Source: Goodfellowiella coeruleoviolacea (GTDB lineage: Bacteria; Actinomycetota; Actinomycetes; Mycobacteriales; Pseudonocardiaceae). From it: a stretch of DNA of 64,000 nucleotides. Below, one piece after another: positions 1 to 8,802 of this stretch (positions are counted from its first letter, which is position 1; each line of letters starts with the position of its first letter). The stretch spans positions 85,900 to 149,899 of the forward strand of contig NZ_JAMTCK010000013.1 in assembly GCF_024171785.1 (NCBI RefSeq). The letters are read 5' to 3'. The position numbers and the translations under genes were made by a program. The notes under the pieces were generated by a model. It was not told the origin of the DNA. It saw only the letters and a program-made list of their open reading frames with translations, and searched no databases.

Positions 1-3000
1 GTGTCGGGCACGTGGAAGGACCTGACCGACAACGTCAACGTGATGGCCTCCAACCTGACCGGTCAGGTGCGCTCGATCGCGCAGGTGGCCACCGCGGTCG
101 CCAGGGGCGACCTGTCGCAGCGGATCACCGTCGAGGCCAAGGGCGAGGTCGCCGCGCTGGCCAGCGTGATCAACACCATGGTGGACACCCTGTCGGCGTT
201 CGCCGACGAGGTGACCAGAGTGGCCAGAGAGGTCGGCACCGAGGGCATCCTCGGTGGCCAGGCCCAGGTGCCCAACGTGGCCGGCACCTGGAAGGACCTG
301 ACCGACAACGTCAACTCGATGGCGAACAACCTCACCAACCAGGTCCGCAACATCGCGCAGGTGACCACCGCGGTCGCCCAGGGCGATCTCACCCGCAAGA
401 TCGACGTGGACGCGCGCGGCGAGATCCTCGAACTGAAGACCACCATCAACACCATGGTGGACACGCTGTCCGCGTTCGCCGCGGAGGTCACCAGAGTGGC
501 CAGGGAGGTGGGCAGCGAGGGCCGGCTCGGCGGGCAGGCCGAGGTCGAGGGCGTGTCCGGGACCTGGAAGCGGCTGACCGAGAACGTCAACGAGCTGGCC
601 GGCAACCTGACCAGGCAGGTCCGCGCCATCGCCAAGGTGGCCAGTGCGGTGGCCGAGGGCGACCTGACCCGCTCGATCACGGTGGAGGCCTCCGGCGAGG
701 TCGCCGAGCTGAAGGACAACATCAACTTCATGGTGGCGTCGCTGCGCGAGACCACCAGGGCCAACGAGGAGCAGGACTGGCTGAAGTCCAACCTGGCGGT
801 CATCTCCGACCTGATGCAGGGTCGGCGCGACCTGGTGGAGGTCGCCGGCCTGGTGATGGACGAGCTGGCCCCGCTGGTCTCCGCCCAGTACGGCGCGTTC
901 TACCTGAGCGAGGACGGCGTCGACGGCACCGAGCTGCGGCTGATCGGCTCCTACGGCTACCCGGACAGCACCGCCGCCGGCACCCGGCCCACCCGGTTCC
1001 GGCTGGGTGAGTCCCTGGTCGGCCAGGTGGCCCGCAGCCGGCGCGCGATCGAGGTGGACGACGTGCCCGCCGGGTACGTGAGCGTGACCTCCGGGCTCGG
1101 CCAGACCTCCCCGGTCAGCCTGGTGGTGCTGCCGATCGTGGTCGAGGAGCAGGTGCTCGGGGTGATCGAGCTGGCCTCGGTGCACCGGTTCACGCCCGTC
1201 CAGCGGGACTTCCTCACCCAGGTGATGGTGACGATCGGCGTGAACATCAACACCATCGTCACCAACGCCCGCACCGACCAGCTGCTGGGCGAGTCGCAGC
1301 GGCTGACCGCCGAACTGCAGGCCCGCTCCGAGGAGCTGCAGGTCCGCCAGGAGGAGTTGCAGCGCTCCAACGCCGAACTCGAGGAGAAGGCCGCGCTGCT
1401 GGCCAGGCAGAACCACGACATCGAGACCAAGAACCTGGAGATCGAGCAGGCCCGCCAGGAGTTGGAGACCAGGGCCCAGCAGCTGGCGCTGACCTCCAAG
1501 TACAAGTCGGAGTTCCTGGCCAACATGAGCCACGAGCTGCGCACCCCGCTGAACAGCCTGCTCATCCTGGCGCAGCTGCTGGCGCAGAACCCCAGCCGCA
1601 ACCTCACCCCCAAGCAGGTCGAGTACGCCAGCATCATCCACTCGGCCGGCTCGGACCTGTTGCAGCTGATCAACGACATCCTCGACCTGTCCAAGGTCGA
1701 GGCGGGCAAGATGGACATCAACCCCGAGCGGGTGCCGCTGCGCCAGCTGCTGGACTACGTCGAGGCCACCTTCCGGCCGGTGACCACGCAGAAGAGCCTC
1801 GGGTTCCGCATCACCACCCTGCCCGGCCTGCCGGTCGACCTGTTCACCGACGACTCCCGGCTGCGCCAGATCCTGCGCAACCTGCTGTCCAACGCGGTGA
1901 AGTTCACCGAGACGGGCAGCGTGGAGCTGCGCATCGAGCCGGCCGGTCCGACAGAGCTGCCCACCTCGGTGCGCCGGCACGGCGCGGCCATCGCGCTGCG
2001 GGTGATCGACACCGGCATCGGCATCGACGAGGACCAGCTGGAGAGCATCTTCGGCGCGTTCCAGCAGGCCGACGGCACCACCAGCCGCAAGTACGGCGGC
2101 ACCGGGCTGGGGCTGTCGATCAGCCGGGAGATCGCCTACCTGCTCGGCGGCGAGATCACCGTGTCCAGCAGCGTGGGCAAGGGCAGCGTGTTCACGCTGT
2201 ACCTGCCGGTGGCCCGGCCCGGCTTCGAGGAGCTGGCCACCGGCCTGCCCCCGGCCGAGGCCGCCGCGGCCGAGATCAGCACGTCCGGCAACGGCACGGC
2301 CGGGCTGGCCGCGGCCAAGGCGCTGACGCCCCAGCCGCGCCGGCTGCTGGTGATCGAGGAACGGCCCCGCGGCCTGCTGTCGCTGGTCGCCGAGAGCGCC
2401 GTCGCCGACCTCGGCGACAGCCGCGACCTGGGCAGCTCCCGGGGGGTGGAGGCGGTCACCGCGGTCAGCGCCGAGGAGGCGGCGGCCGCGCTCGCGGCCC
2501 AGCCCTGCCACTGCGTGGTGCTGCAACTGGACATGGCCGACGGGGCCGCGCTGCGGTTCCTGGAGGCGTTGGACGGTGACTCCGCGCTGAGCGGCATCCC
2601 GGTGCTGGCGCACAACAACCGGCGGCTGGCCCCGGAGTGGGAGCGCAGCCTGCAGTCGCGCGCCCAGAGCCAGCCGCTGGAACTCATCTCCAGCCTGGAC
2701 GAGCTGCGCGAGCGGATCGCCCTGCACCTGACCGCGGAGCAGCCGGGCGACGTGCTGCCGCTGGTGCGCGCGCAGGACACCAGGGACCAGGGCGGCCAGG
2801 AGGTGGACGACCAACTGGCCGGGCGCACCGTGCTGATCGTCGACGACGACGCGCGCAACGTCTTCGCGCTGACCAGCATGCTGGAGCTGCACGGGGTGCA
2901 GGTGCTGCACGCCGAGAACGGCCGGGAGGGCATTGACGCGCTGGTCAGCCACCCCGAGATCGACCTGGTGCTGATGGACGTGATGATGCCGGAGATGGAC

Positions 3001-3198
3001 GGCTACACCGCGACCGCGGCGATCCGGGCGATGCCGAACTACGCCAAGCTGCCGATCATCACGGTGACCGCCAAGGCGATGCCGGGCGACGGGGAGAAGA
3101 GCCTGGCCTCCGGCGCCAACGACTACGTCACCAAGCCGGTCGACGCGCACGACCTCGTCCGCCGCATCCAGCACTGGCTGGGAACGGAGGGCACGTGA
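1..3198 (+). CDS. Hybrid sensor histidine kinase with HAMP repeats (5' truncated)
   Basis: Multi-domain hybrid histidine kinase; the coding frame is open at the window edge, so the N-terminus is missing. Three HAMP-type repeats with a period of 92 residues (motif [11 protein letters not shown] near residues 2, 94 and 186) are followed by a GAF domain (about 270-410), a long coiled coil (about 420-500), HisKA with phospho-acceptor His511 in the motif [10 protein letters not shown], and HATPase with N-box Asn631 and G1 box DTGIGI near 670. A degenerate receiver-like region lies at about 780-910, and a full receiver domain at about 935-1060 has acceptor Asp993. No transmembrane segment is visible in this part. 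The family is common in actinomycetes as a cytoplasmic poly-HAMP signalling kinase. It precedes a PP2C-type phosphatase gene on the same strand, so the two may work in one stress-signalling pathway (inference). Confidence 0.93.
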   Translation: MSGTWKDLTDNVNVMASNLTGQVRSIAQVATAVARGDLSQRITVEAKGEVAALASVINTMVDTLSAFADEVTRVAREVGTEGILGGQAQVPNVAGTWKDLTDNVNSMANNLTNQVRNIAQVTTAVAQGDLTRKIDVDARGEILELKTTINTMVDTLSAFAAEVTRVAREVGSEGRLGGQAEVEGVSGTWKRLTENVNELAGNLTRQVRAIAKVASAVAEGDLTRSITVEASGEVAELKDNINFMVASLRETTRANEEQDWLKSNLAVISDLMQGRRDLVEVAGLVMDELAPLVSAQYGAFYLSEDGVDGTELRLIGSYGYPDSTAAGTRPTRFRLGESLVGQVARSRRAIEVDDVPAGYVSVTSGLGQTSPVSLVVLPIVVEEQVLGVIELASVHRFTPVQRDFLTQVMVTIGVNINTIVTNARTDQLLGESQRLTAELQARSEELQVRQEELQRSNAELEEKAALLARQNHDIETKNLEIEQARQELETRAQQLALTSKYKSEFLANMSHELRTPLNSLLILAQLLAQNPSRNLTPKQVEYASIIHSAGSDLLQLINDILDLSKVEAGKMDINPERVPLRQLLDYVEATFRPVTTQKSLGFRITTLPGLPVDLFTDDSRLRQILRNLLSNAVKFTETGSVELRIEPAGPTELPTSVRRHGAAIALRVIDTGIGIDEDQLESIFGAFQQADGTTSRKYGGTGLGLSISREIAYLLGGEITVSSSVGKGSVFTLYLPVARPGFEELATGLPPAEAAAAEISTSGNGTAGLAAAKALTPQPRRLLVIEERPRGLLSLVAESAVADLGDSRDLGSSRGVEAVTAVSAEEAAAALAAQPCHCVVLQLDMADGAALRFLEALDGDSALSGIPVLAHNNRRLAPEWERSLQSRAQSQPLELISSLDELRERIALHLTAEQPGDVLPLVRAQDTRDQGGQEVDDQLAGRTVLIVDDDARNVFALTSMLELHGVQVLHAENGREGIDALVSHPEIDLVLMDVMMPEMDGYTATAAIRAMPNYAKLPIITVTAKAMPGDGEKSLASGANDYVTKPVDAHDLVRRIQHWLGTEGT

Positions 3199-3439
3199 GG
3201 GTCGCGGGCGACACCGGCGGTTGGGTGGTCCCCGGGCTGGGTAGTCACCTAGGGATTCCGGGCTGGGGGATTCCAGGCCGGGAGGTCTCAGGCTGGCGCA
3301 CCACAGGTGACGGGCGAAGGAGCTGCGGAGTGCACACGACCACACGCCACGGCGGGGCCGCGGGCCAACAGCGGCCAGCGACACCACCGCGCGGCCACGG
3401 CCCGGCCGTGGCCGCCCGCCACCCAGGGGCAGGCCGATA

Positions 3440-5956
3440 GTGTCTGTTGTGGACGGTCAGCTGAGCCAGGTGCCCGATCCGGAGGCCACCGACCCGACCG
3501 CGACCGCGCCGGCACCGGCCGAGCGGGACCTCGCCGACCTGGAGAGCAGTCTGGAGACCGGCCTGACCGCCGCCCGCGCGGAGGCGGGGCCGGAGCACAG
3601 CCTCGGCCGGCTGGCCGCGACCGTGGCCCGGCTGCGCCAGGAGGTGCGGGAGGCGCACGCCGCCGCGGACGGGCGCGCCCTGGTCGAGATGGCCAAGGGG
3701 GTGCTGGTGGAGCGGCTGCACTGCGGCCCGGCCGAGGCGGCCCGCCAGCTCACCGTGCTGGCCGAGCGGGCCGGCGTGCCGCAGCTGGAACTGGCCGCGG
3801 AGATCATCAACCAGGCGTCCAGGGACCGGCTCAGCGAGGCCGCGCGCGACTTCCTGGAGCAGGCGGCGATGGGCGGCGCGGAGGTGGGTGGCCCCGGCCG
3901 CGACACCGCGGACCGCGCCGTGGCGGTGCGGCTGCGCACCGCCGAGAGCAGCGCGCTGGCCGCCAGCGACACGCAGTCCGTGGCCGAGTCCCTGCTGGAG
4001 CACGCGCTCGCCCCGCTCGGCGCGGTCGGCGTCGCCGTGTGGGCGGCCGGCGCGGACGGTTCGCTGACCCTGGCCGGCTTCGCCGGGTTCACCCCGGAGG
4101 ACGGCGCGCGGTGGCACCACGTCCCGCCCGGTGTGGCCACCCCGGCGCGGCGGGCGCTGATCGAGCGCGGCGCCCAGTGGTTCACCTCCCTGGCCGTGTC
4201 CGGGCTGCCCTCGATCGGCCAGCGGGAGATCCCGGAGGGTGGCCGGGTGGTGGTGCCGGCCGGCACCGGCGGCCGGGTGCTCGGCGTGCTGGAGATCGCC
4301 TGGCCACAGCCGCTGGACCCGCAGCCGCCCGCGGTCCAGCGCCAGGTCGAGGCGCTGGCCGAGCTGTGCGCGCACACCCTGGAGACCACCCGGCCCAGTG
4401 CCGCGTCCGGCCTGCCGCCCACCGCCCAGCCGGGCGTGGACCCCACCCTGTCCGAGCTGGTCGACCTCGCCGACGGCCTGCTCGACTCGGCCCTGGTGCT
4501 GCGGCCCCACCTGGACGTCCACGGCCGGCTGGTGGACTTCCGCATCCACCACACCAACATCCACTTCGTCGACCCGGCCGGCCGGCCGCGCGGCGCGGTC
4601 ACCGGCGCGCTGCTGCTGGAGGCGTACCCGATGGCGGGCGGCGACAGCGGCCTGCTGGCCAAGATCGAGCACGTGCACGCCACCGGGGAAAGCTTCCGCA
4701 CCGAGCGGATGGCGCTCACCGCCCTGGTCGACCAGGTGCCGCTGACCGCGGCGGCCGGCGTGAGCATCACCCGGCACGGCGAGAACGTGCTGCTGATCTG
4801 GCGGGTGCAGGACGAGGCCGCGCGCGTGGCGAACCTGCTGCAGCACGCCCAGCGGCTGGGCCGGATAGGTGGGTTCGAGGAGAACCTGGTCACCGGCCAG
4901 ATCACCTGGAACAGCCAGCTGTTCACCCTCTACGGCCTGGCCGCCACCGAGGCGCCGATCCCGCTGACCCGGCTGCCCGCGCACGCCCACCCGGACGACG
5001 CCGACACCATCGGCCGGTTCCTGCGCGCGCTGCTGCACCACCGCCGCCCCACCTCGGCGGCCTTCCGGTTACAGCGTCCGGACGGCGTGGCCCGCTACAT
5101 CCGGGTCATCGCCGAACCCGTGCTGGCCGACGACGGCCGACTGGTCGCGGTGCGCGGCGCCTACCAGGACATCTCCGCCCAGCACTGGACCGAGGTGGCC
5201 CTGGCCGCCACCCGCGACCAGCTCGCCCAGACCGAGCAGCAGGCCGCCGAACGCAACCGCCTGGCCCTGCAGCTGCAGCGCGCGATCATGCCGCCCAGCC
5301 AGGGGCCGATGGAGGTGGACGGGCTGCGCATCGCCGTGCGCTACCGCCCGGCCGAGACCGAGCACCTGGTCGGCGGCGACTGGTACGACGTGATGGTGCT
5401 GCCCTCGCGGGAGATCCTGCTGTCCGTGGGCGACATCGCCGGACACGGCATCGACGCGGCCACCGACATGGTGGTGCTGCGCAACGCGCTGCGCGGCCTC
5501 GCCGCCACCGGCGCCGGCCCGGCCCAGCTGCTGACCTGGCTCAACCTCGTCGCCAACCACCTCACCGAACGGGTCATCGCCACCGGGATCTGCGCCCTGT
5601 ACAACCCGAGGACCCGCGTGCTGCGCTGGGCCCGCGCCGGCCACCTGCCGCCCATCCTGGTCCGCGGCCAACGGGCCACCAGCCTGCCGCTGGTGAAGGG
5701 CCTGCTGCTGGGCGCGGTACCCGAGGCCAGCTACGAGGAGGGCCGGCTGCGCCTGGAACCGGACGACCTGCTGCTGATGTACACCGACGGCCTGATCGAA
5801 CGCCGCGACCGCTCCCTGGAGGACTCCCTGCACCAGCTGATGTCGATGGCCGAACGCACCACCGCCGGCCTGGACCAGCGCCTGGACCACCTGCTCACCC
5901 ACAGCGACGCCGACACCGACGACGACACCTGCCTGGTAGGCATCCAGGCCCGCTGA
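3440..5956 (+). CDS. ANTAR-GAF-PAS-PAS-SpoIIE (PP2C) phosphatase
   Basis: Predicted cytoplasmic serine phosphatase of the SpoIIE/RsbU class, 838 residues, GTG start. In order: an ANTAR-like RNA-binding segment (about 65-125, core ALVEMAKGVLVERL), a GAF domain (about 170-315), two PAS domains (about 335-460 and 470-580, the second with the PAS fold-3 signature GGFEENLVTGQITW), and a C-terminal PP2C catalytic domain (about 610-838) with metal-site motifs GGDWYDV, VGDIAGHGIDAA and YTDGLIERRD. SpoIIE-type enzymes normally dephosphorylate anti-sigma-factor antagonists; an ANTAR at the N-terminus is typical of actinobacterial versions and suggests transcription antitermination as a second output (family knowledge). 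It follows the hybrid kinase by 241 bp, a stretch with short GC-rich direct repeats and no gene that I can support. Confidence 0.9.
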   Translation: MSVVDGQLSQVPDPEATDPTATAPAPAERDLADLESSLETGLTAARAEAGPEHSLGRLAATVARLRQEVREAHAAADGRALVEMAKGVLVERLHCGPAEAARQLTVLAERAGVPQLELAAEIINQASRDRLSEAARDFLEQAAMGGAEVGGPGRDTADRAVAVRLRTAESSALAASDTQSVAESLLEHALAPLGAVGVAVWAAGADGSLTLAGFAGFTPEDGARWHHVPPGVATPARRALIERGAQWFTSLAVSGLPSIGQREIPEGGRVVVPAGTGGRVLGVLEIAWPQPLDPQPPAVQRQVEALAELCAHTLETTRPSAASGLPPTAQPGVDPTLSELVDLADGLLDSALVLRPHLDVHGRLVDFRIHHTNIHFVDPAGRPRGAVTGALLLEAYPMAGGDSGLLAKIEHVHATGESFRTERMALTALVDQVPLTAAAGVSITRHGENVLLIWRVQDEAARVANLLQHAQRLGRIGGFEENLVTGQITWNSQLFTLYGLAATEAPIPLTRLPAHAHPDDADTIGRFLRALLHHRRPTSAAFRLQRPDGVARYIRVIAEPVLADDGRLVAVRGAYQDISAQHWTEVALAATRDQLAQTEQQAAERNRLALQLQRAIMPPSQGPMEVDGLRIAVRYRPAETEHLVGGDWYDVMVLPSREILLSVGDIAGHGIDAATDMVVLRNALRGLAATGAGPAQLLTWLNLVANHLTERVIATGICALYNPRTRVLRWARAGHLPPILVRGQRATSLPLVKGLLLGAVPEASYEEGRLRLEPDDLLLMYTDGLIERRDRSLEDSLHQLMSMAERTTAGLDQRLDHLLTHSDADTDDDTCLVGIQAR

Positions 5957-5969
5957 CACGTACGGATTC

Positions 5970-6235
5970 GGCGCGCCTGCCCTGGTTCCGGTGTAGGGGT
6001 TTGTGTCCAACCAGAACGGGGTGAGCGCGCCTGCCCTGTTCGCGCGTGCTGGGGTTGGGGCCCCTGCCCCGGGTTCGCCGTACCGGGGTGTGTCCAACCC
6101 GAACTGGTTCAGCGAACTGCAGGTTCGGCGCGCGCCTGCCCTGTTCGCACGTGGCGGGTTTGGGGCCCCTGCCCCGGAATCGCCGTACCGGGGTGTGTCC
6201 AACCCCAGCTGGTTCAGCGAACTGCAGGTTCGGCG
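5970..6235. repeat. About 105-bp tandem repeat, two and a half copies
   Basis: Two adjacent copies of a unit of about 105 bp begin near 6031 and 6136 (shared start ctgccctgttcgc, shared end ctgcaggttcgg), preceded by a shortened copy near 5977. The second copy runs directly into the long inverted-repeat arm listed next. Small open frames across it are unlikely to be genes because the copies differ without codon periodicity. Confidence 0.75.
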
Positions 6236-6503
6236 CCCCGGATTGTAGGTCGCGGCGAGTAGGTGCCAGCTCAGCCCGGTCGCGACCTGCAATGCGGGTT
6301 TTCTAGCCGAACATGTCGGTTCGCGTTAAGGATGAGGTGCGCGGCGATCAATCAGCGCACGGCGATCTGGCTCTGGGCCACAGGCGCAATCGCCCCGTGG
6401 CTGGCCCCGAAACTTCGGCCGATCAACCTGGGGGCGCAGCGAAGCTCACCCGAACTGGTGTTGGCCGCGCTGACAGATCCGGCGAGCACTGATCAGCCCT
6501 CAC
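6165..6503. repeat. Left arm of a long inverted repeat
   Basis: About 338 bp that recur in inverted orientation at 7307-7643 with only scattered substitutions (I estimate above 85% identity by eye). The arm contains its own stem-loop: positions 6243-6254 pair with 6281-6292 (ttgtaggtcgcg against cgcgacctgcaa). The inner end is at gatcagccctcac, about 70 bp before the phosphotransferase start. No transposase is encoded in either arm. Confidence 0.85.
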
Positions 6504-6571
6504 TCCGGCAGACCGTTCGCCCGCGATAAACCCGGCGACGTCAACGGTCATCCCCGGGATACTTCTCGCCC

Positions 6572-7309
6572 GTGGATGAGGTCAAAGTCGTCGTCGCCCA
6601 TTCGGAGCGCGCGACCCTGCGCGTCGGCGACGTGTTCCTGAAGGTGGATGCGGATCAGGCGCGCATCGACGTCGAGGTCGAGGCGATGGCCCTGGCGCCG
6701 GTACCGACCCCGAAGGTCCTGTGGCGCAAGCCGTCCGTGCTCGCGATCGCCGCGGTCCCGGGGACGGTGCTCGGCCGCCTCGGCGAGCCGTCGACCGCGT
6801 CCCCAGCGGCGTGGGCCGCCGCGGGTGCCGCCATCCGGAAGCTGCACGACGCGCCGTTGCCGCCGTGGCCCGGCCGGCGCCTTGACGAATTGGTCGCGGA
6901 ACTCGACGGTGAGTGCGAGTGGCTCGTGGCGAACGGCGTCCTGCCCGCCGACCTGGTCACCCGCAACCGCCAGGTAGCCGAGGCCGCGCTCAGGCCGTGG
7001 ACTCCGGTGTTCACGCACGGCGACCTGCAGATCGCTCACGTGTTCGTCGACGGCGACGAGATCACGGGCATCATCGACTGGTCTGAGGCGAGCCAGGGTG
7101 ATGCCCTGTACGACCTCGCCACCCTGACGCTCGGACACGAGGAGCACCTCGGCGACGTCGTCGCCGGCTATGGCACCGACGTCGACCTCGACGTGATCCG
7201 CGCGTGGTGGTCGTTGCGAAGCCTGCTGGGCGTTCGCTGGCTGGCCGAGCACGGCTTCGACCCGACCGCGCCGGGCTGTGAAGTGGACGTGCTGAGATCC
7301 CGGATGTGA
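6572..7309 (+). CDS. Aminoglycoside phosphotransferase (APH)-fold protein
   Basis: Small kinase-fold phosphotransferase, 245 residues, GTG start. The catalytic loop THGDLQIAHV gives His149-Gly150-Asp151 as the Brenner-type motif, and GIIDW supplies the metal-binding Asp169. The Asn normally five residues after the catalytic Asp is His156, which is unusual. The N-lobe is short compared with resistance APH enzymes, so the substrate (antibiotic, sugar, choline-like metabolite) cannot be named. No Shine-Dalgarno sequence is visible; a -10-like gatact at 6558-6563 would make the transcript leaderless (inference). The gene is the only one between two long inverted-repeat arms, and the right arm includes its stop codon. 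Confidence 0.82.
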   Translation: MDEVKVVVAHSERATLRVGDVFLKVDADQARIDVEVEAMALAPVPTPKVLWRKPSVLAIAAVPGTVLGRLGEPSTASPAAWAAAGAAIRKLHDAPLPPWPGRRLDELVAELDGECEWLVANGVLPADLVTRNRQVAEAALRPWTPVFTHGDLQIAHVFVDGDEITGIIDWSEASQGDALYDLATLTLGHEEHLGDVVAGYGTDVDLDVIRAWWSLRSLLGVRWLAEHGFDPTAPGCEVDVLRSRM

Positions 7310-7643
7310 GGGCTGATCAGTGTTCGCCGGATCTGTCAGCGCGGTCAACACCAGTTCGGGTGAGCTTCGCTGCGCCCCCGGGTTGATCGGCCGAAGTTTC
7401 GCGATCACGCACGGGGCGATTGCGCCTGTGGCCCAGAGCGGGAACGCCGTCCGTTGACCGATCGCCGCGCACCTCGTCTGTAACGCGAACCGCATGTTCG
7501 GCTAGAAAACCCGCATTGCAGGTCGCGACCGGGCTGAGTTGGCACCTACTCGCCGCGACCTACAATCCGGGGCGCCGAACCTGCAGTTCGCTGAACCAGC
7601 ACTGGCTGGACACAAACCCGTACACCGAAACCGGGGCAGGGGC
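7307..7643. repeat. Right arm of a long inverted repeat
   Basis: Reverse-complement partner of 6165-6503. It starts within the stop codon of the phosphotransferase gene (tgagggctgatcag) and ends near ggcaggggc at 7643. Its internal stem-loop is 7516-7527 with 7554-7565. The remaining bases up to the HxlR gene hold nothing I recognise. Confidence 0.85.
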
Positions 7644-7669
7644 ACACAACCTGCTCGTGGGGCCGGGTC

Positions 7670-8068
7670 TCAAGAGTGGGTGTCGGGGGGAGCTGCTGCG
7701 GCCAGTAGGTCGGCTTGTTCCTGGGCGGCCATGACCTCGTCGCCGTGGTCGTGTGCCCACTGGCCGAGCAGTTCGAGTGGGGCGAGCAGGCCGCGGCCGA
7801 GTGGGGTCAGCTCGTAGTGGCCGGCCCGGTGGGCCAGCAGGCCGTTGTACTCCAGCCGGCGCAGGGTTTCGGTCAGCACCTTCGCGCTGATGCCGCCGAT
7901 GCGCGCGCGGAGTTCGCCGTGGCGGGTCGGGCCGGGGCGCAGTGCCCACAGCACCACGCCGTTCCAGGTGTTGGCCAGCAGGTCCAGGGCGAGCCGGGTG
8001 CGGCAGTCGGCGAGCGGCTCCCGGTCGGGAACCGTTTGGTAACCACCGCGCTGCCTAGCATCGTTCAC
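7670..8068 (-). CDS. HxlR-family winged-helix regulator
   Basis: Transcription regulator of 132 residues with the HxlR winged helix: DCRTRLALDLLANTW (about 21-35), helix-turn-helix GELRARIGGISAKVLTETL and wing motif RAGHYELTPLGRGL. The usual HxlR N-terminal Cys is present in DCRTR; in thiol-sensing members it senses quinones or aldehydes (family knowledge). Divergently transcribed from the NADP-binding reductase at 8110 with only 41 bp between the starts, so it probably controls that gene as well as itself. Confidence 0.9.
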   Translation of the reverse strand: MNDARQRGGYQTVPDREPLADCRTRLALDLLANTWNGVVLWALRPGPTRHGELRARIGGISAKVLTETLRRLEYNGLLAHRAGHYELTPLGRGLLAPLELLGQWAHDHGDEVMAAQEQADLLAAAAPPDTHS

Positions 8069-8109
8069 GCGGTCATCAAATCATTCCCAGGCACAGCAAG
8101 GAAAACACG

Positions 8110-8760
8110 ATGCGAATCGGCATTCTCGGCAGTGGTGGCATGGCGGACGCGCTCGGCGGCCAGTGGGTGCGGCACGGCCACGAGGTGGTGGTCGGCGGGC
8201 GCGACACCGGGCGGGCCGCGGCGCTGGCCGGGCGGATCGGCGCGTCCGCCGGCACGCTGGCCCAGGCCGCGGCGTTCGGCGAGGTCGTGCTGGTCGCCGT
8301 GCCGCACGACGCGGTGCCCTCGGTGCTGGCCGAGGTGCTGCGCGCGGACAGCGCAGCGCTGCGCGGCCGGGTCGTGGTGGACTGCACGAACCCGGTGGTG
8401 CCGCCGGGGTTCACCCTGGCCACCCCCGGGCGGTCGGTGGCGGCGGGCATTGCCGAGCAGGCGGCGGGCGCGCGCGTGGTCAAGGGGTTCAACCTGTGCC
8501 ACGTGGACGTGTGGCGGATGACCCCGCCGGTGTTCGGCGGCCGGCCGCTGTCCGTGCCGCTGTGCGGGGACGACGCCGACGCGGTCGAGACGGTGGCGGC
8601 ACTGGTTCGCGACCTGGGGTGCCACCCGGTCAACGGTGGCGGTCTGGACCGGGCCGGCCTGCTGGAGGCGACGGCGGCGTTCGTGATCGGCCTGTGGTTC
8701 GCGGGTGAGGACGCGCAGGCCATCCTCACGCCGCTGGAGTTCGCCGGGCAACCCGGCTGA
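8110..8760 (+). CDS. NADP(H)-dependent F420 oxidoreductase-like reductase
   Basis: Rossmann-fold dinucleotide-binding protein, 216 residues, beginning MRIGILGSGGMADALG (GxGxxA nucleotide-binding motif at 7-12). It belongs to the NADPH-dependent F420 reductase/NADP-oxidoreductase coenzyme F420-dependent family; central motifs VVDCTNPV and ARVVKGFNL fit this family. RBS aagga lies about 10 bp upstream. Divergent from an HxlR regulator, an arrangement often seen for stress-induced reductases. Electron partner (F420 or other) is inferred from family only. Confidence 0.85.
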   Translation: MRIGILGSGGMADALGGQWVRHGHEVVVGGRDTGRAAALAGRIGASAGTLAQAAAFGEVVLVAVPHDAVPSVLAEVLRADSAALRGRVVVDCTNPVVPPGFTLATPGRSVAAGIAEQAAGARVVKGFNLCHVDVWRMTPPVFGGRPLSVPLCGDDADAVETVAALVRDLGCHPVNGGGLDRAGLLEATAAFVIGLWFAGEDAQAILTPLEFAGQPG

Positions 8761-8762
8761 TC

Positions 8763-8777
8763 GGTCCACAGTGGACC
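8763..8777. terminator. Perfect palindrome between convergent genes
   Basis: ggtccacagtggacc is a perfect 7-bp stem around a single base. It lies in the 42-bp gap between two convergent genes, so it could serve as a bidirectional terminator. The core gtccacagtggac also recurs inside coding genes of this window (15712, 30385, and as gtccactgtggac at 42962), which argues it may be a dispersed genomic motif rather than a dedicated terminator. Confidence 0.4.
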
Positions 8778-8802
8778 ACGACGGCCGAGCGTCCACACTG
8801 GA

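Noticed and set aside
3199-3439. Frame of 81 codons between the kinase and phosphatase genes
   Set aside because: Repetitive Gly/Trp/Pro translation, no RBS, overlaps the phosphatase start region.
3245-5041. Long open frame on the minus strand opposite the SpoIIE-type gene
   Set aside because: It is a shadow of the GC-biased plus-strand gene: composition Gly/Arg/Val/Gln-rich, no motif, while the opposite strand has continuous domain matches.
6263-6529. Possible peptide gene in the left inverted-repeat arm
   Set aside because: The two arms encode similar peptides only because the DNA is duplicated; differences are not concentrated at third codon positions.
6165-7643. Complete insertion sequence
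   Set aside because: No transposase or recombinase is encoded between or within the arms.
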